Source of the DNA: Gaiellasilicea sp963791905
GTDB lineage: Bacteria > Actinomycetota > Thermoleophilia > Gaiellales > Gaiellaceae
DNA: 64,000 bases
Reading direction: 5' to 3'
Assembly: GCA_963791905.1 (NCBI GenBank)
Contig: CAWBTX010000001.1
Coordinates: 62,001 to 126,000 of the forward strand
Below are positions 10,651 through 19,600 of this stretch, piece after piece (position 1 is the stretch's first letter; every line of letters begins with the position of its first letter). A program made the translations under genes and the position numbers. The notes beneath the pieces were generated by a model. That model worked only from the letters and a program-made list of their open reading frames with translations, did not search any database and was not told where the DNA came from.

Positions 10651-13178
10651 GCATGCGCAGGCTCGTCCTGCTCGCCGCACTGGCGATCCTTCTCGCCGCG
10701 GGCGCATCGTGGCTCGTCCTGACGAGCGACCACAACGACAGCAAGGCCGCGACGCTGACGCTCACCCTGACGGTCGGGCTCTCGTTCGTGATCAGCGGCC
10801 TGGTCGCCCTCTGGCGCCGGCCCGAGAACGGCACCGGCTTTCTCCTCGCGGACGTCGGCTACCTCTGGTTCCTCACAGCCCTGACGGAGTCGAACAACGA
10901 CTGGGTCTTCACCATCGGCGGGATCGTCGGGCCCATCGCCTTCGGGGCGTTCGTGCACCTCCTGCTGGCGTTCCCGACCGGCCGGCTGGGCTCGCGACGT
11001 GACGCCTGGCTCGTCGCCGCCACCTACGCGCTGATCCTCGCCGGCAGCACCGCCCTCTTCGCGGTGCGCGAGACGCCCGACACGAGGTGCGACACGTGCA
11101 ACAGCACGATCTCCATCTGGGAGAGCGACTCGGCCTGGACCGCCGTCAACATCGTCGACAGTGCCGTCGCCCTCGCCCTCGGGGGCGCCATCCTCTTCAT
11201 CGTCGGCCGCCGCTATCACCGCGCTACGCCGGCGCTCCGGCGAACGCTGGCACCGGTGCTCGCGGTGGGATCGCTGACGCTGCTGATCCTGCTCGTCACG
11301 CTCGTCGTGCAGTCGATCGACGAGGAGGCGGCGGAGCCTCTGGAGGTCCTGCTGCTCGTGAGCCTCGCGCTCGTGCCTGTCTCCTTCCTCGCCGGCGTGC
11401 TCAGAAGCCGCCTCGCCCGGGCGGGAAGCGGCGAGCTGCTGATCGAGCTCACGCGCGGGACGCCGCTTCGGGACGCGCTCGCCAAGGTCCTGCACGACCC
11501 GTCGCTCGAGATCGCGTACTGGCTCCCCGAGGCCGGCCGCTACGTGACCGCGGAGGGCAAGCCGCTGCCGGAGGAGACGGACGGCCGGCACATCACTCTC
11601 GTCGAGCACGCGGGCCGGCCGACCGCCGCCATCCTCCACGACCCGATGCTGACCGAGGAGTACGAGCTCGTCGAGGCGCTCACGGCGGCGTCCGGCCTGT
11701 GGCTCGACAACGAGCGCCTCCAGGCCAAGCTACGCGCCCAGGTGAACTTCCTCGAGACGACGGTGGACACGTCGCCGTCGCTCCTCTGCTCGCTCGACCG
11801 TGAGGGCCGGATCTCGAACCTGAACGAAGCGGCGCGCAAGGTCGCCGGCTTCGACCACGTCGAGGAGATGCGCTGGCATGCGTTCTGGGACGTGTTCGTC
11901 GCTCCCGAGGAGCGCGACTCCGCGCGCCGCGGGTTCGAGCGCTCCGCCCCGTTCCACGAGGCGTCCGCCTTCGAGCACACCTTCGTGAACCGCCTCGGCG
12001 AGGAGCGGACGATCGCCTGGTCGACGGCGCCGCTGCACGACGAGCACGGCAATGTCCGGCAGGTGATCTGCGGCGGCCTCGACGTGACAGAGCGCAAGCG
12101 GAAGGAGTCCATGCTGCGGGCGAGTGAGGAGCGGCTCCGCGCCGCGCTCGAGGCCTCGCCGGTCGCGATCGTCGAGTACGCCCTCGACGACACGATCACG
12201 CGCTGGAATCCCGCCGCCGAGCGCATGTTCGGCTGGACCGCCGAGGAGGTCGTCGGCGGCAAGGCGAAGCACCAGCCGCCCGGACGGGAGGAGGAGCTCG
12301 CCGAGCTCATGCGGCGCGTGCGCCTGGGCGAGGTGTACACCTCGATCGAGAGTCGGCGCGTCCGCAGCGACGGCGCCTACATCGACGTCGAGATCTCGGC
12401 GGCGCCGATCCGCGACGCCGGCGGCGAGGTCATCAGCCATCTTGCGCTCTTCACCGACATCACGCAGCGCAAGCGGCAGGAGGAGGAGCTGCGGGCTTCG
12501 CGCGCGCGCATCGTCGAGGCGGGCGACGAGGCGCGCCGCCGGCTCGAGCGGAACCTCCACGACGGCGCTCAACAGCGTCTGGTTGCGCTCTCGCTGACGC
12601 TCCGGCTCGCGCAGTCGAAGATCGCGGCGGATCCCACCGTCGCCGAGGAGGCACTCGAGTCGGCCCGCGAGGAGCTCGCCGCGGCTCTCGAGGAGCTGCG
12701 CGAGCTCGCGCGCGGCATCCATCCCGCCGTGCTCACCGACCGCGGCCTGGCCGCGGCGGTCGAGTCGCTCGCGCGACGGTCGCCAGTGCCGGTCGACGTG
12801 GAGACGCCGGCCGAACCGCTCCCGAAGCCCGTGGAAGCGGCGGCGTACTACGTGATCGCCGAGTCGCTCGCAAATGTGAGCAAGTACGCGCACGCCTCGA
12901 GCGCAGCCGTCAGGGTCAGCCGCGAGAACGGCCGCGCGCTCGTCGAGGTCGTGGACGACGGCGTCGGCGGCGCAGATCCGACCGGGGGCAGCGGCCTCCG
13001 CGGGCTCGCCGACCGCGTCGAGTCGCTCGCCGGGACGCTCGCGGTCGAGAGCCCGCCCGGCGGTGGGACCCGCGTGAGCGCGGAGATCCCGCTCCAGGTG
13101 CCCGCCCCCACCGGTCTGGAGCAAGCAGAGGTAGTGCAGGCCGCACCGCAGAACACCAGCGCTCCGCATGGGGAGTGA
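10647..13178 (+). CDS. 7TM-PAS-PAS sensor histidine kinase, HisKA_3 (NarX/DegS-like) family
   Basis: 843 residues. About seven hydrophobic helices fill residues 1-260. A GAF-like or degenerate region (about 265-365) and two PAS/PAC domains (about 370-490 and 495-620) follow. The dimerisation box LERNLHDGAQQRLVAL has His638, and a short HATPase with VVDDGVGG ends the protein. HisKA_3 kinases normally pair with NarL/LuxR regulators; a LuxR-type receiver protein is encoded 0.3 kb downstream. It is co-translated with the receiver protein upstream. Confidence 0.93.
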   Translation: MSMRRLVLLAALAILLAAGASWLVLTSDHNDSKAATLTLTLTVGLSFVISGLVALWRRPENGTGFLLADVGYLWFLTALTESNNDWVFTIGGIVGPIAFGAFVHLLLAFPTGRLGSRRDAWLVAATYALILAGSTALFAVRETPDTRCDTCNSTISIWESDSAWTAVNIVDSAVALALGGAILFIVGRRYHRATPALRRTLAPVLAVGSLTLLILLVTLVVQSIDEEAAEPLEVLLLVSLALVPVSFLAGVLRSRLARAGSGELLIELTRGTPLRDALAKVLHDPSLEIAYWLPEAGRYVTAEGKPLPEETDGRHITLVEHAGRPTAAILHDPMLTEEYELVEALTAASGLWLDNERLQAKLRAQVNFLETTVDTSPSLLCSLDREGRISNLNEAARKVAGFDHVEEMRWHAFWDVFVAPEERDSARRGFERSAPFHEASAFEHTFVNRLGEERTIAWSTAPLHDEHGNVRQVICGGLDVTERKRKESMLRASEERLRAALEASPVAIVEYALDDTITRWNPAAERMFGWTAEEVVGGKAKHQPPGREEELAELMRRVRLGEVYTSIESRRVRSDGAYIDVEISAAPIRDAGGEVISHLALFTDITQRKRQEEELRASRARIVEAGDEARRRLERNLHDGAQQRLVALSLTLRLAQSKIAADPTVAEEALESAREELAAALEELRELARGIHPAVLTDRGLAAAVESLARRSPVPVDVETPAEPLPKPVEAAAYYVIAESLANVSKYAHASSAAVRVSRENGRALVEVVDDGVGGADPTGGSGLRGLADRVESLAGTLAVESPPGGGTRVSAEIPLQVPAPTGLEQAEVVQAAPQNTSAPHGE

Positions 13179-13231
13179 TCCGATCGCATGGGATCGTGCG
13201 AATACGAAGGTAACCCTCAAGGAGAGCCGCC

Positions 13232-13459
13232 ATGTACGCCGACCAGAGAATCGAGCTAGCCCACCGCAGGGGCGACGGCATCGACGTCACCCTCTGGTGG
13301 ACACGTGAGACCGGAAGCATCTCCGTCGAGGTGCTCCACTTCGCCAGCGGGTCCGTGATCGAGCTGAACGTCGCTCGGGACCGGGCTCTGGAGGCCTTCT
13401 ACCACCCGTTCGCGTACGCCGCCCGGCGCAGCCCCGAGCTGCTCGAGCTGGCTGCGTGA
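13232..13459 (+). CDS. small conserved-looking protein of unknown function
   Basis: 75 residues with a good Shine-Dalgarno (AAGGAGAG at about 13219). The sequence is mixed polar and hydrophobic (VTLWWTRETGSISVEVLHF, then a C-terminal helix with PFAYAARRSPELLEL). No signal peptide, membrane helix or metal motif is seen. I do not recognise the family. The region after ALEAFYHPFAYA resembles the short proteins often found beside LuxR-type regulators in actinobacteria, but that is weak. It lies between the kinase and the cyclase-regulator fusion, so a role in that module is plausible. Confidence 0.7.
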   Translation: MYADQRIELAHRRGDGIDVTLWWTRETGSISVEVLHFASGSVIELNVARDRALEAFYHPFAYAARRSPELLELAA

Positions 13460-13480
13460 TGACCCTGGCCGACGGAGACC

Positions 13481-13486
13481 TAGACT
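13481..13486 (+). promoter_or_regulatory. candidate leaderless -10 element of the cyclase-regulator fusion
   Basis: TAGACT ends 7 nt before GTG 13494; no Shine-Dalgarno is present. Confidence 0.5.
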
Positions 13487-13493
13487 CCACCAT

Positions 13494-14690
13494 GTGAGCA
13501 CGCTCCCCACCGGCTCTGTCACGTTCCTCTTCGCCGACGTCGAGGGCTCCACCCGCCTCGCCTGGGAGCTGGGACAGGAGTGGCAGGCCGTGCTCGGGGA
13601 CATCCGCCGGCTGCTGCGCGACGCGGTGGCCGGCGCCGACGGGCACGAGGTGGACTCACGCGGCGACGAGCTCTTCGCCGCCTTCGCGACGCCCCAGGCG
13701 GCCGTCGGCGCCGCCGTCGAGGCGCAGCGGCGGCTCGGCGGTCACACCTGGCCTGCCCCGGTGCGCGTCCGCATCGGCCTTCACACCGGCACGGCCGCTC
13801 TCGGCGACGACGGCTACGTCGGCGTCGACGTCCACCGCGCCTACCGGATCGCCTCGGCGGGTCACGGCAGCCAGATCGTCCTCTCCGAGACCTGCGCGGC
13901 GGAGCTCGCCTCCGAGCACGAGCTGCGCGACCTCGGCCTCTGGTCGCTCCCCGACCTGCCCGACCCGGAACGGATCTTCCAGCTGGAGGATCCCGGCTTA
14001 GGAGGCGACTTCCCTCCGCTCCGCGCCCGCCCCGGCGCGACGCCCGTGCGAGTCGTGCTCGCCGACGACTCCGTGCTCCTGCGTGAGGGAATCGCGCGGC
14101 TGCTCGACGAGACGGGCTTCGAGGTCGTCGCGCAGTCGGGCACCGCCGAAGACCTGCTCCGCCATGTGGCGATGCACCGCCCCGATGTCGCGGTGGTCGA
14201 CATCAGGATGCCGCCCACCCAGACGGACGAGGGCCTCCGCGCCGCGAAGTCGATCAGGGAGAAGCATCCGGACACCGGCGTGCTCGTGCTCTCGCAGTAC
14301 GTCGAGCCCGGATATGCGATGGAGCTCCTCTCCGACAGTGCCGAGAGCGTCGGCTACCTGCTCAAGGACCGCGTGGCCGACGTCGACGAGTTCGCGTCGG
14401 CCGTGCGCCGCGTCGCCGAAGGCGGCTCAGCCCTCGACCCGACCGTCGTCAGCGAGCTCGTCGGCCGGCACCGGCGCGACGACCCTCTGGCCGAGCTCTC
14501 GCCACGCGAGCGCGAGGTGCTCGAGCTGATGGCCGAGGGCCGCTCCAACCAGGCGATCGCCGAACGCCTCTTCGTCACGCTCCGCGCGGTCGAGAAGCAC
14601 GTCACGAGCATCTTCGTGAAACTGCGCCTGCCGGCGACGGCGGAGGACCACCGCCGCGTCCTCGCCGTCCTCGCCTTGTTGCGGAACTAG
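13494..14690 (+). CDS. class III nucleotide cyclase fused to a NarL/LuxR-type response regulator
   Basis: 398 residues. Residues 1-170 form a class III adenylate/guanylate cyclase-like domain: FLFADVEGSTRL with metal-binding Asp15, SRGDELFAAF with Asp58, and VGVDVHRAYRIA at the transition-state region. Residues 183-305 are a receiver (VVLADDSVLLREG; phospho-Asp236 in VVDIRMPP; Lys in YLLKDRV). Residues 330-395 are a LuxR HTH (LSPREREVLELMAEGRSNQAIAERL). His replaces the Asn usual near the cyclase Arg, a variant I associate with actinobacterial cyclases. One protein could thus couple phosphorylation, DNA binding and cyclic-nucleotide synthesis. Alternatively the cyclase domain is a nucleotide sensor. 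Confidence 0.9.
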   Translation: MSTLPTGSVTFLFADVEGSTRLAWELGQEWQAVLGDIRRLLRDAVAGADGHEVDSRGDELFAAFATPQAAVGAAVEAQRRLGGHTWPAPVRVRIGLHTGTAALGDDGYVGVDVHRAYRIASAGHGSQIVLSETCAAELASEHELRDLGLWSLPDLPDPERIFQLEDPGLGGDFPPLRARPGATPVRVVLADDSVLLREGIARLLDETGFEVVAQSGTAEDLLRHVAMHRPDVAVVDIRMPPTQTDEGLRAAKSIREKHPDTGVLVLSQYVEPGYAMELLSDSAESVGYLLKDRVADVDEFASAVRRVAEGGSALDPTVVSELVGRHRRDDPLAELSPREREVLELMAEGRSNQAIAERLFVTLRAVEKHVTSIFVKLRLPATAEDHRRVLAVLALLRN

Positions 14691-16126
14691 CGGCTCTCGG
14701 CCGCCCGCAGGACGACGTCGCTGTCGCTGTGTGAGGACGGAACCTCAAGATCGACCGGAACGCCCGCTCCCTCGACGCAGCGGCCGGTGCGGTCGTAAGT
14801 GAGCGCGGTGCTGACGGTGAGGCGCCAGCCGGGAAGCAGGCGGAGACTGCGCGGCCTGCCGCTGCCGCCGCCCGTCGGGCGGCCGACGACGGTCACGTGC
14901 TCCAGGCCCTGGAGGCCGAGGAGGAAGTCCTCGCTCGACGAGAAGGTCAGCTCGTCGGTGAGCACGATCAGCCGGCCCGGCCAACGGGCGGATTCGTCCG
15001 GCGGCTTGGACTCGAGCGAGATCGGCGGCGACAGCCGGCCGTCGCCGACGCTGTAGCGGATCGAGCCGAGCGTCGTGCGCGCGCGTAGAAACCGGTCTCG
15101 CGTGCGGGCGGCGAGGACGAGGTTGCCGCCCGGGTTCCAGCGCAGGTCGAGGATGAGCCTGTCGCAGCCCCGCAACTCGAACAAGCCGGCCTCGATCTCG
15201 TCGTCGAGGCCCTCGAGCCACATCGCGATGCGGAGGTACCCGGCACCGGACCGGAGCCGACGCCAGACGACCGTCGGGTCCGGCGGGCGGGCGGTCGGCT
15301 CCTCCTCCCAGGAGACCTCGCGCCCGCCGGGGCCGACCGCGGTGAGGCGGCGAGTCGTCCCGGCAGGCCCCGCCAGAAGACGCCTGCCCGCGAGGTAGGG
15401 CCGCGAGTGCGGCGGTGCCGCGGTCCGCGCCAACCACCCGGCCGCGTCGGGAGCCTCGTCGTCGAGCCCGGTGAGCCGCCAGCCGGCGCGCGCGCCCGCC
15501 GCGGCCCCGGCCGTCGAGGGCGGGACGTGCACGAGCGTCACCAAGGCCGGCTCCACGCGGGCGACGTACGGGAGGTTCGCGTGACCCGGCGAGACCCACG
15601 TGTGCGAGTCCTCGAGCTCGGCGAGCCACCTCTGGAAGGCGGCCAGGCGATCCGCGGCAGGAGCGCGGACGACCTCGGCGACGTGACGGTCGCAGATCGT
15701 CTCCCAGTCGAGACCGCGCAGCTCGAAGGCGGGATAGGTGTCCGCGACCTCCGCGACGACGCGATCGACCGCAGCTTCGGTTGTCGTGCTGTCCACGGCC
15801 TCGACACGGCCGCCGCAGCGCAGAGCCGTCCGACAGAGGTTGAGCGCGTCGAAGAGCCCTTCGACGTCCTTCCCGCGCGAGACGATCGTCGCCGCGTCGG
15901 CGTCCCACGAGGTCTGCGGCGGCGAGTCGTCGGCCGGGTCGAGTTGGAGCAGCCACCGCGGCCCTGTGCCGGGATCTGCTGTGCCGAACACCACGGGCGC
16001 GCCCAGCTCGGACTCGAACTCGGCCCGCTCGAGCTCGAACAGCGCCAGTCGCCCTCCGAGCGTCGGATCCCGCTCCGGGAGCACGATCGCCACCTCCCGC
16101 GCGCCCGCAAAGGGAGGTTTCCGCAT
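14687..16126 (-). CDS. S41 family (C-terminal processing) peptidase-like protein
   Basis: About 479 residues from ATG 16126. The C-terminal half shows the S41 fold: GAGYLRIAMWLEGLDDEIE, LILDLRWNPGGNLVLAARTR, LIVLTDELTFSSSEDFLLGLQG, with the putative catalytic Ser in the SSSEDF segment, and VVGRPTGGGSGRPRS. No clear PDZ domain or signal peptide is seen, so the substrate may be cytoplasmic or export may be non-classical. The frame extends to GTG 16165, but ATG 16126 has a GATAGT hexamer 6 nt upstream, matching the leaderless pattern of other genes here. It converges with the cyclase fusion with a 4-bp overlap. Confidence 0.8.
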   Translation of the reverse strand: MRKPPFAGAREVAIVLPERDPTLGGRLALFELERAEFESELGAPVVFGTADPGTGPRWLLQLDPADDSPPQTSWDADAATIVSRGKDVEGLFDALNLCRTALRCGGRVEAVDSTTTEAAVDRVVAEVADTYPAFELRGLDWETICDRHVAEVVRAPAADRLAAFQRWLAELEDSHTWVSPGHANLPYVARVEPALVTLVHVPPSTAGAAAGARAGWRLTGLDDEAPDAAGWLARTAAPPHSRPYLAGRRLLAGPAGTTRRLTAVGPGGREVSWEEEPTARPPDPTVVWRRLRSGAGYLRIAMWLEGLDDEIEAGLFELRGCDRLILDLRWNPGGNLVLAARTRDRFLRARTTLGSIRYSVGDGRLSPPISLESKPPDESARWPGRLIVLTDELTFSSSEDFLLGLQGLEHVTVVGRPTGGGSGRPRSLRLLPGWRLTVSTALTYDRTGRCVEGAGVPVDLEVPSSHSDSDVVLRAAESR

Positions 16127-16132
16127 CGGGCC

Positions 16133-16138
16133 ACTATC
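16133..16138 (-). promoter_or_regulatory. candidate leaderless -10 element of the S41 peptidase
   Basis: GATAGT (minus strand) lies exactly 6 nt before ATG 16126; four of six bases match TATAAT. Confidence 0.4.
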
Positions 16139-16222
16139 GCACGGCCGGGGTGCGGATAACCCCACTCGAAGAGGCTGGGTCGCCCCATTTCCCAGCGCCT
16201 TCGGTACTGAGAGATTTCCGGC

Positions 16223-17011
16223 ATGGCTTCAGCGACATTCCTTCTCCATCGCGCGGCGCGCCCCCACTCCGGCCGCGTCGAGCTCGCCGCCCTCGTAGTG
16301 CTCTACGGCATCTACGAACTCGTGCGCGGGTTCGGCGGGGAGAACTGGGCTGCGGCGCGGGCGCACACGGCAGACATCGTCGCGCTCGAGGAGCGCCTCA
16401 GCCTCTTCGTCGAGCGCGATATTCAGGCCGCTGCGTCCGCAATCGGCGGCGCGCCCGCGCTGCTCGGCTTTCTCTACGTCGCGCTCCACTTCGCCGGCAC
16501 CGCGGCGGCGGTCATCTGGATCCACCACCGCGCCCCGCACGCCTTCGCGCACCTCCGGACGACGCTGATCGTCGCCACCGGGCTGGCGCTCGTCGGCTAC
16601 GTCTTCTACCCGGCCGCGCCCCCGCGCCTGGCGAATCTCGGCTTCGCGGACACGGTCACGTCGCACACGGGCCTGAACCTGAGCTCGGACTTCCTCGGCA
16701 GCCTCTACAACCCGATCGCGGCCGTGCCGAGCCTCCACTTCGGCTACGCGCTGGCGATTGGGGTCGCGCTGGCCCGCGTGATGACGCGCCGGAGCCTCCG
16801 CATCGCGTTCGCGCTCTATCCCGCGCTGATGCTGCTCGTGATCGTCGCGACGGGCAACCACTTCTTCCTCGACGCCGCGGCCGGCGGCATCGTCGTCGCG
16901 GTCGGCTGGTGGGTCGCGTCTCGGCTCACGCGCGCTGATCGCGCTCAGCAGGGCGTCGTGGTCGAGCTGCCGCAGCGGCGGGCCGAGCCGGCCCGCGCGC
17001 AGGCCGCGTAG
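16223..17011 (+). CDS. PAP2/AUR1-like integral membrane phosphatase or transferase
   Basis: 262 residues with about six hydrophobic helices. The conserved AVPSLHFGYAL and GNHFFLDAAAGG motifs match the second and third phosphatase motifs of PAP2 enzymes in the inositolphosphorylceramide synthase-like (AUR1) subgroup, with the catalytic His in each. The enzyme would act on lipid phosphates or transfer inositol or sugar phosphate at the membrane. Start at ATG 16223. It stands alone, followed by a large inverted repeat. Confidence 0.83.
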   Translation: MASATFLLHRAARPHSGRVELAALVVLYGIYELVRGFGGENWAAARAHTADIVALEERLSLFVERDIQAAASAIGGAPALLGFLYVALHFAGTAAAVIWIHHRAPHAFAHLRTTLIVATGLALVGYVFYPAAPPRLANLGFADTVTSHTGLNLSSDFLGSLYNPIAAVPSLHFGYALAIGVALARVMTRRSLRIAFALYPALMLLVIVATGNHFFLDAAAGGIVVAVGWWVASRLTRADRAQQGVVVELPQRRAEPARAQAA

Positions 17012-17020
17012 CCCCAGCCC

Positions 17021-17088
17021 GGGGACAGACCCTCAGACGTGGCCGATTTGGCCACGATCCGGCACGCCGTGGCCGGGGGTCTGTCCCC
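17021..17088. repeat. compound inverted repeat (GGGGACAGACCC arms)
   Basis: Outer arms GGGGACAGACCC (17021-17032) and GGGTCTGTCCCC (17077-17088) are perfect complements. An inner hairpin CGTGGCC/GGCCACG with loop GATTT occupies 17038-17056. The element fills the gap between the PAP2-like and MMPL genes. It may be a miniature interspersed repeat or a strong terminator for the upstream gene. The 11-mer GGGACAGACCC recurs inside rlmB at 21051-21061. Confidence 0.75.
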
Positions 17089-17199
17089 TCGAGGCGGGAA
17101 GCCAGCCGCACCGCGAGACACCTGAAGCCCGCATGTTGCGGCGGCCCTCGATCAACGAGCGTACGGCCTATGCACGAACACCCCCCGCGAAAGGAAGCA

Positions 17200-19419
17200 A
17201 TGTCACCCTTGAAGCAGAGCACCAACGTCGCGGCCCGCATGGGTCGTTGGAGCGCGAATCATTGGAAGACCGCGGTCTTCGGCTGGCTCGCGTTCGTGGT
17301 CGCCTCCGTCGTTCTCGGCAGTGCGCTCGGGACGAAGTACCTCGAGACCGAGGACCTCGCCGTCGGCGAGGCAGCCCGCGCCAACGAGATCCTCGAGGCC
17401 GGGTTCCCGCAGGTGCACGACGAGCAGAGCGAGATCGTCCTCATCCAGTCCACGACGCTCGACGCGGACGATCCCGCGTTCGAGGCGGTCATCGCGGACG
17501 TCGCGAAGACCGTCGGCGGCTTCTCCGAGGCGCGGAAGATCGACACGCCTCTCGAGGTCGGCCACACCGATCTCGTCTCTGACGACCGCCGCTCGGCGAT
17601 GGTCGAGTACGAGCCTGTCGGCACGTACGAAGAGGCGGCTCTCTACATCGACAAGATCGAGACCGCGGTCGACAAGACCGCCGCCAAGCATCCGGGCTTC
17701 GAGGTCAACCAGCTCGGCAGCGTCACCACGACCAAGGCGACTGACGCCGCCTTCAACAACATGCTGAAGACGGCCGGGCTCGTCGCGATCCCGCTCACGC
17801 TCGTGATCCTGCTCCTCGTCTTCGGCTCCGCCGTCGCGGCCGTCGTGCCGCTGCTCCTGGCGATCACCGCCGTCATCGCGACGACAAGCCTGATCGCGAT
17901 CCCGAGTCAGTTCGTCCCTGTCGACGAGCAGATCGCCGAGGTCATCCTCCTGATCGGGCTCGCCGTCGGCATCGACTACTCGCTCTTCTACCTGCGCCGG
18001 GAACGCGAAGAGCGGGCCGCCGGGCGCAGCGAGCATGCCGCCCTCGAGGCCGCCGCCGCCACCTCCGGCCGCGCCGTCCTCATCTCCGGCATCACCGTCC
18101 TCATCGCCATGGCCGGCATGTTCCTCTCCGGCGACAAGTCGTTCATGTCCTTCTCGATCGGGACGATGATGGTCGTCGCAGTCGCGATGATCGGCTCGCT
18201 CACCGTCCTGCCTGCGCTGCTCGGCAAGCTCGGCGACCGCGTCGAGAAGGGCCGCATCCCGTTCGTCAGCCGGCTCCGGCGCAAGGACGGCGAAAGCCGC
18301 GTCTGGGGCGCGATCCTCGACCGCGTCCTCCGGCGCCCGGTCGTCTCGGCCGTCGCCGCCGGTGCCGTGCTGGTCGCACTGACCATCCCGGCCTTCACCC
18401 TGAACACGGCGACGACCGGCATCGACGACATCTCGATCCCCGAAGTCGAGCCCGTGAAGAAGTTCGACGAGGCGTTCCCGGGCGGGAACAACCCGGCGAT
18501 CGTCGCGATCAAGGCCGACGACGTCCGCACGGAGCAGATCCAGGACGCGATCGTGCAACTGAAGCAGCAGGCGCTCGCGTCCGGCCAGATGAAGGGCCCG
18601 ATCGAGGTCGAGGCGAGCCGCGACAGCACCGTCGCCGAGATCTCCATCCCGCTCGCCGGCAGCGGCACCGACGCGGCCTCGCAGGCGGCACTTGCCACCC
18701 TGCGCGAGGACGTGGTGCCGCAGACGGTCGGGCAGGTCGACGGCGTCGAGTACGCGGTCGGCGGTCCGACGGCGGCCGACAAGGACTGGGAGTCGAAGAT
18801 GGTGACGACGGCACCGCTCGTCGTCGGCTTCGTGCTCATCTTCGCCTTCCTCATCCTGCTCGCCTCGTTCCGCTCGATCGTCGTCGCACTGAAGGCGATC
18901 GTCCTGAACCTGCTGTCCGTCGGAGCCGCCCTGGGTCTCCTCGTCCTGCTCTTCCAGAACGGCTGGGGCGAGAGCTTCCTCGGCTTCGAGTCGAACGGCG
19001 GCATCACGCCGTGGCTGCCGATGTTCCTGTTCGTGATCCTGTTCGGGCTCTCGATGGACTACCACGTTTTCATCCTGAGCCGCGTCCGCGAGGCCTATGA
19101 CCGCGGCCTCTCCAATGAGGAGGCCGTCGCGTACGGGATCAAGTCGACGGCAGGCGTCGTCACGAGCGCGGCCGTCGTCATGGTCGGCACGTTCTCGGTC
19201 TTCGCCCTGCTGCCGGTGATCGATATGAAGGAGATGGGCATTGGCCTCGCCGCCGCCATCCTGATCGACGCCACCCTCGTCCGCGCGGTGCTCCTGCCCG
19301 CGACGATGAAGCTGCTGGGCGACCGCAACTGGTACCTGCCGAACTGGCTCCAGTGGCTCCCGCGCCTCGAGCACGAGACGCCCCGCGCACCCGAGGCGCC
19401 GGCACCGTCCGCCGCCTAG
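17200..19419 (+). CDS. MMPL family RND-type membrane transporter
   Basis: 739 residues from ATG 17200, preceded by AAAGGAAG. An upstream in-frame ATG at 17170 has no such site. Two halves each hold a large extracytoplasmic loop and a helix bundle. The RND/MMPL signatures VGIDYSLFYLRREREE and GLSMDYHVFILSRVREA carry the Asp-Tyr pairs of the proton relay. MMPL proteins export lipids, siderophores or drugs. It appears monocistronic and ends 20 bp before a strong terminator hairpin. Confidence 0.92.
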   Translation: MSPLKQSTNVAARMGRWSANHWKTAVFGWLAFVVASVVLGSALGTKYLETEDLAVGEAARANEILEAGFPQVHDEQSEIVLIQSTTLDADDPAFEAVIADVAKTVGGFSEARKIDTPLEVGHTDLVSDDRRSAMVEYEPVGTYEEAALYIDKIETAVDKTAAKHPGFEVNQLGSVTTTKATDAAFNNMLKTAGLVAIPLTLVILLLVFGSAVAAVVPLLLAITAVIATTSLIAIPSQFVPVDEQIAEVILLIGLAVGIDYSLFYLRREREERAAGRSEHAALEAAAATSGRAVLISGITVLIAMAGMFLSGDKSFMSFSIGTMMVVAVAMIGSLTVLPALLGKLGDRVEKGRIPFVSRLRRKDGESRVWGAILDRVLRRPVVSAVAAGAVLVALTIPAFTLNTATTGIDDISIPEVEPVKKFDEAFPGGNNPAIVAIKADDVRTEQIQDAIVQLKQQALASGQMKGPIEVEASRDSTVAEISIPLAGSGTDAASQAALATLREDVVPQTVGQVDGVEYAVGGPTAADKDWESKMVTTAPLVVGFVLIFAFLILLASFRSIVVALKAIVLNLLSVGAALGLLVLLFQNGWGESFLGFESNGGITPWLPMFLFVILFGLSMDYHVFILSRVREAYDRGLSNEEAVAYGIKSTAGVVTSAAVVMVGTFSVFALLPVIDMKEMGIGLAAAILIDATLVRAVLLPATMKLLGDRNWYLPNWLQWLPRLEHETPRAPEAPAPSAA

Positions 19420-19439
19420 TCGAACCGCACCAGATCGAC

Positions 19440-19475
19440 GAAGCCCCGTCTCCGCAACAGCGGAGGCGGGGCTTC
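19440..19475. terminator. bidirectional terminator hairpin
   Basis: A 16-bp stem (GAAGCCCCGTCTCCGC with GCGGAGGCGGGGCTTC, one G-T position) closes on loop AACA, between the MMPL gene (plus) and the tRNA/sigH unit (minus). Confidence 0.85.
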
Positions 19476-19502
19476 AACCGTTCGTGAGCCCTTGGCGTCA
19501 GG

Positions 19503-19575
19503 AGCCGGAGGCGGGACTCGAACCCACGACCCACGCTTTACAAGAGCGTTGCTCTACCAACTGAGCTACTCCGGC
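19503..19575 (-). tRNA. tRNA-Thr (anticodon TGT)
   Basis: Minus-strand cloverleaf: acceptor GCCGGAG/CTCCGGC pairs perfectly, D-arm GCTCAGTTGGTAGAGC, anticodon stem ACGCT/AGCGT with loop CTTGTAA giving anticodon TGT, and T-loop GGTTCGAGTCC. The discriminator is T and CCA is not encoded. It lies 25 bp downstream of the sigH stop on the same strand, so it may be co-transcribed. Confidence 0.97.
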
Positions 19576-19600
19576 CCGGAGTAGCAATGTTACTCGTGTC

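Noticed and set aside
17203..19374. 723-codon open frame on the minus strand opposite the MMPL gene
   Set aside because: Low-complexity Asp/Arg/Glu-rich product typical of antisense frames in GC-rich DNA; the plus strand has clear MMPL motifs and a ribosome site.
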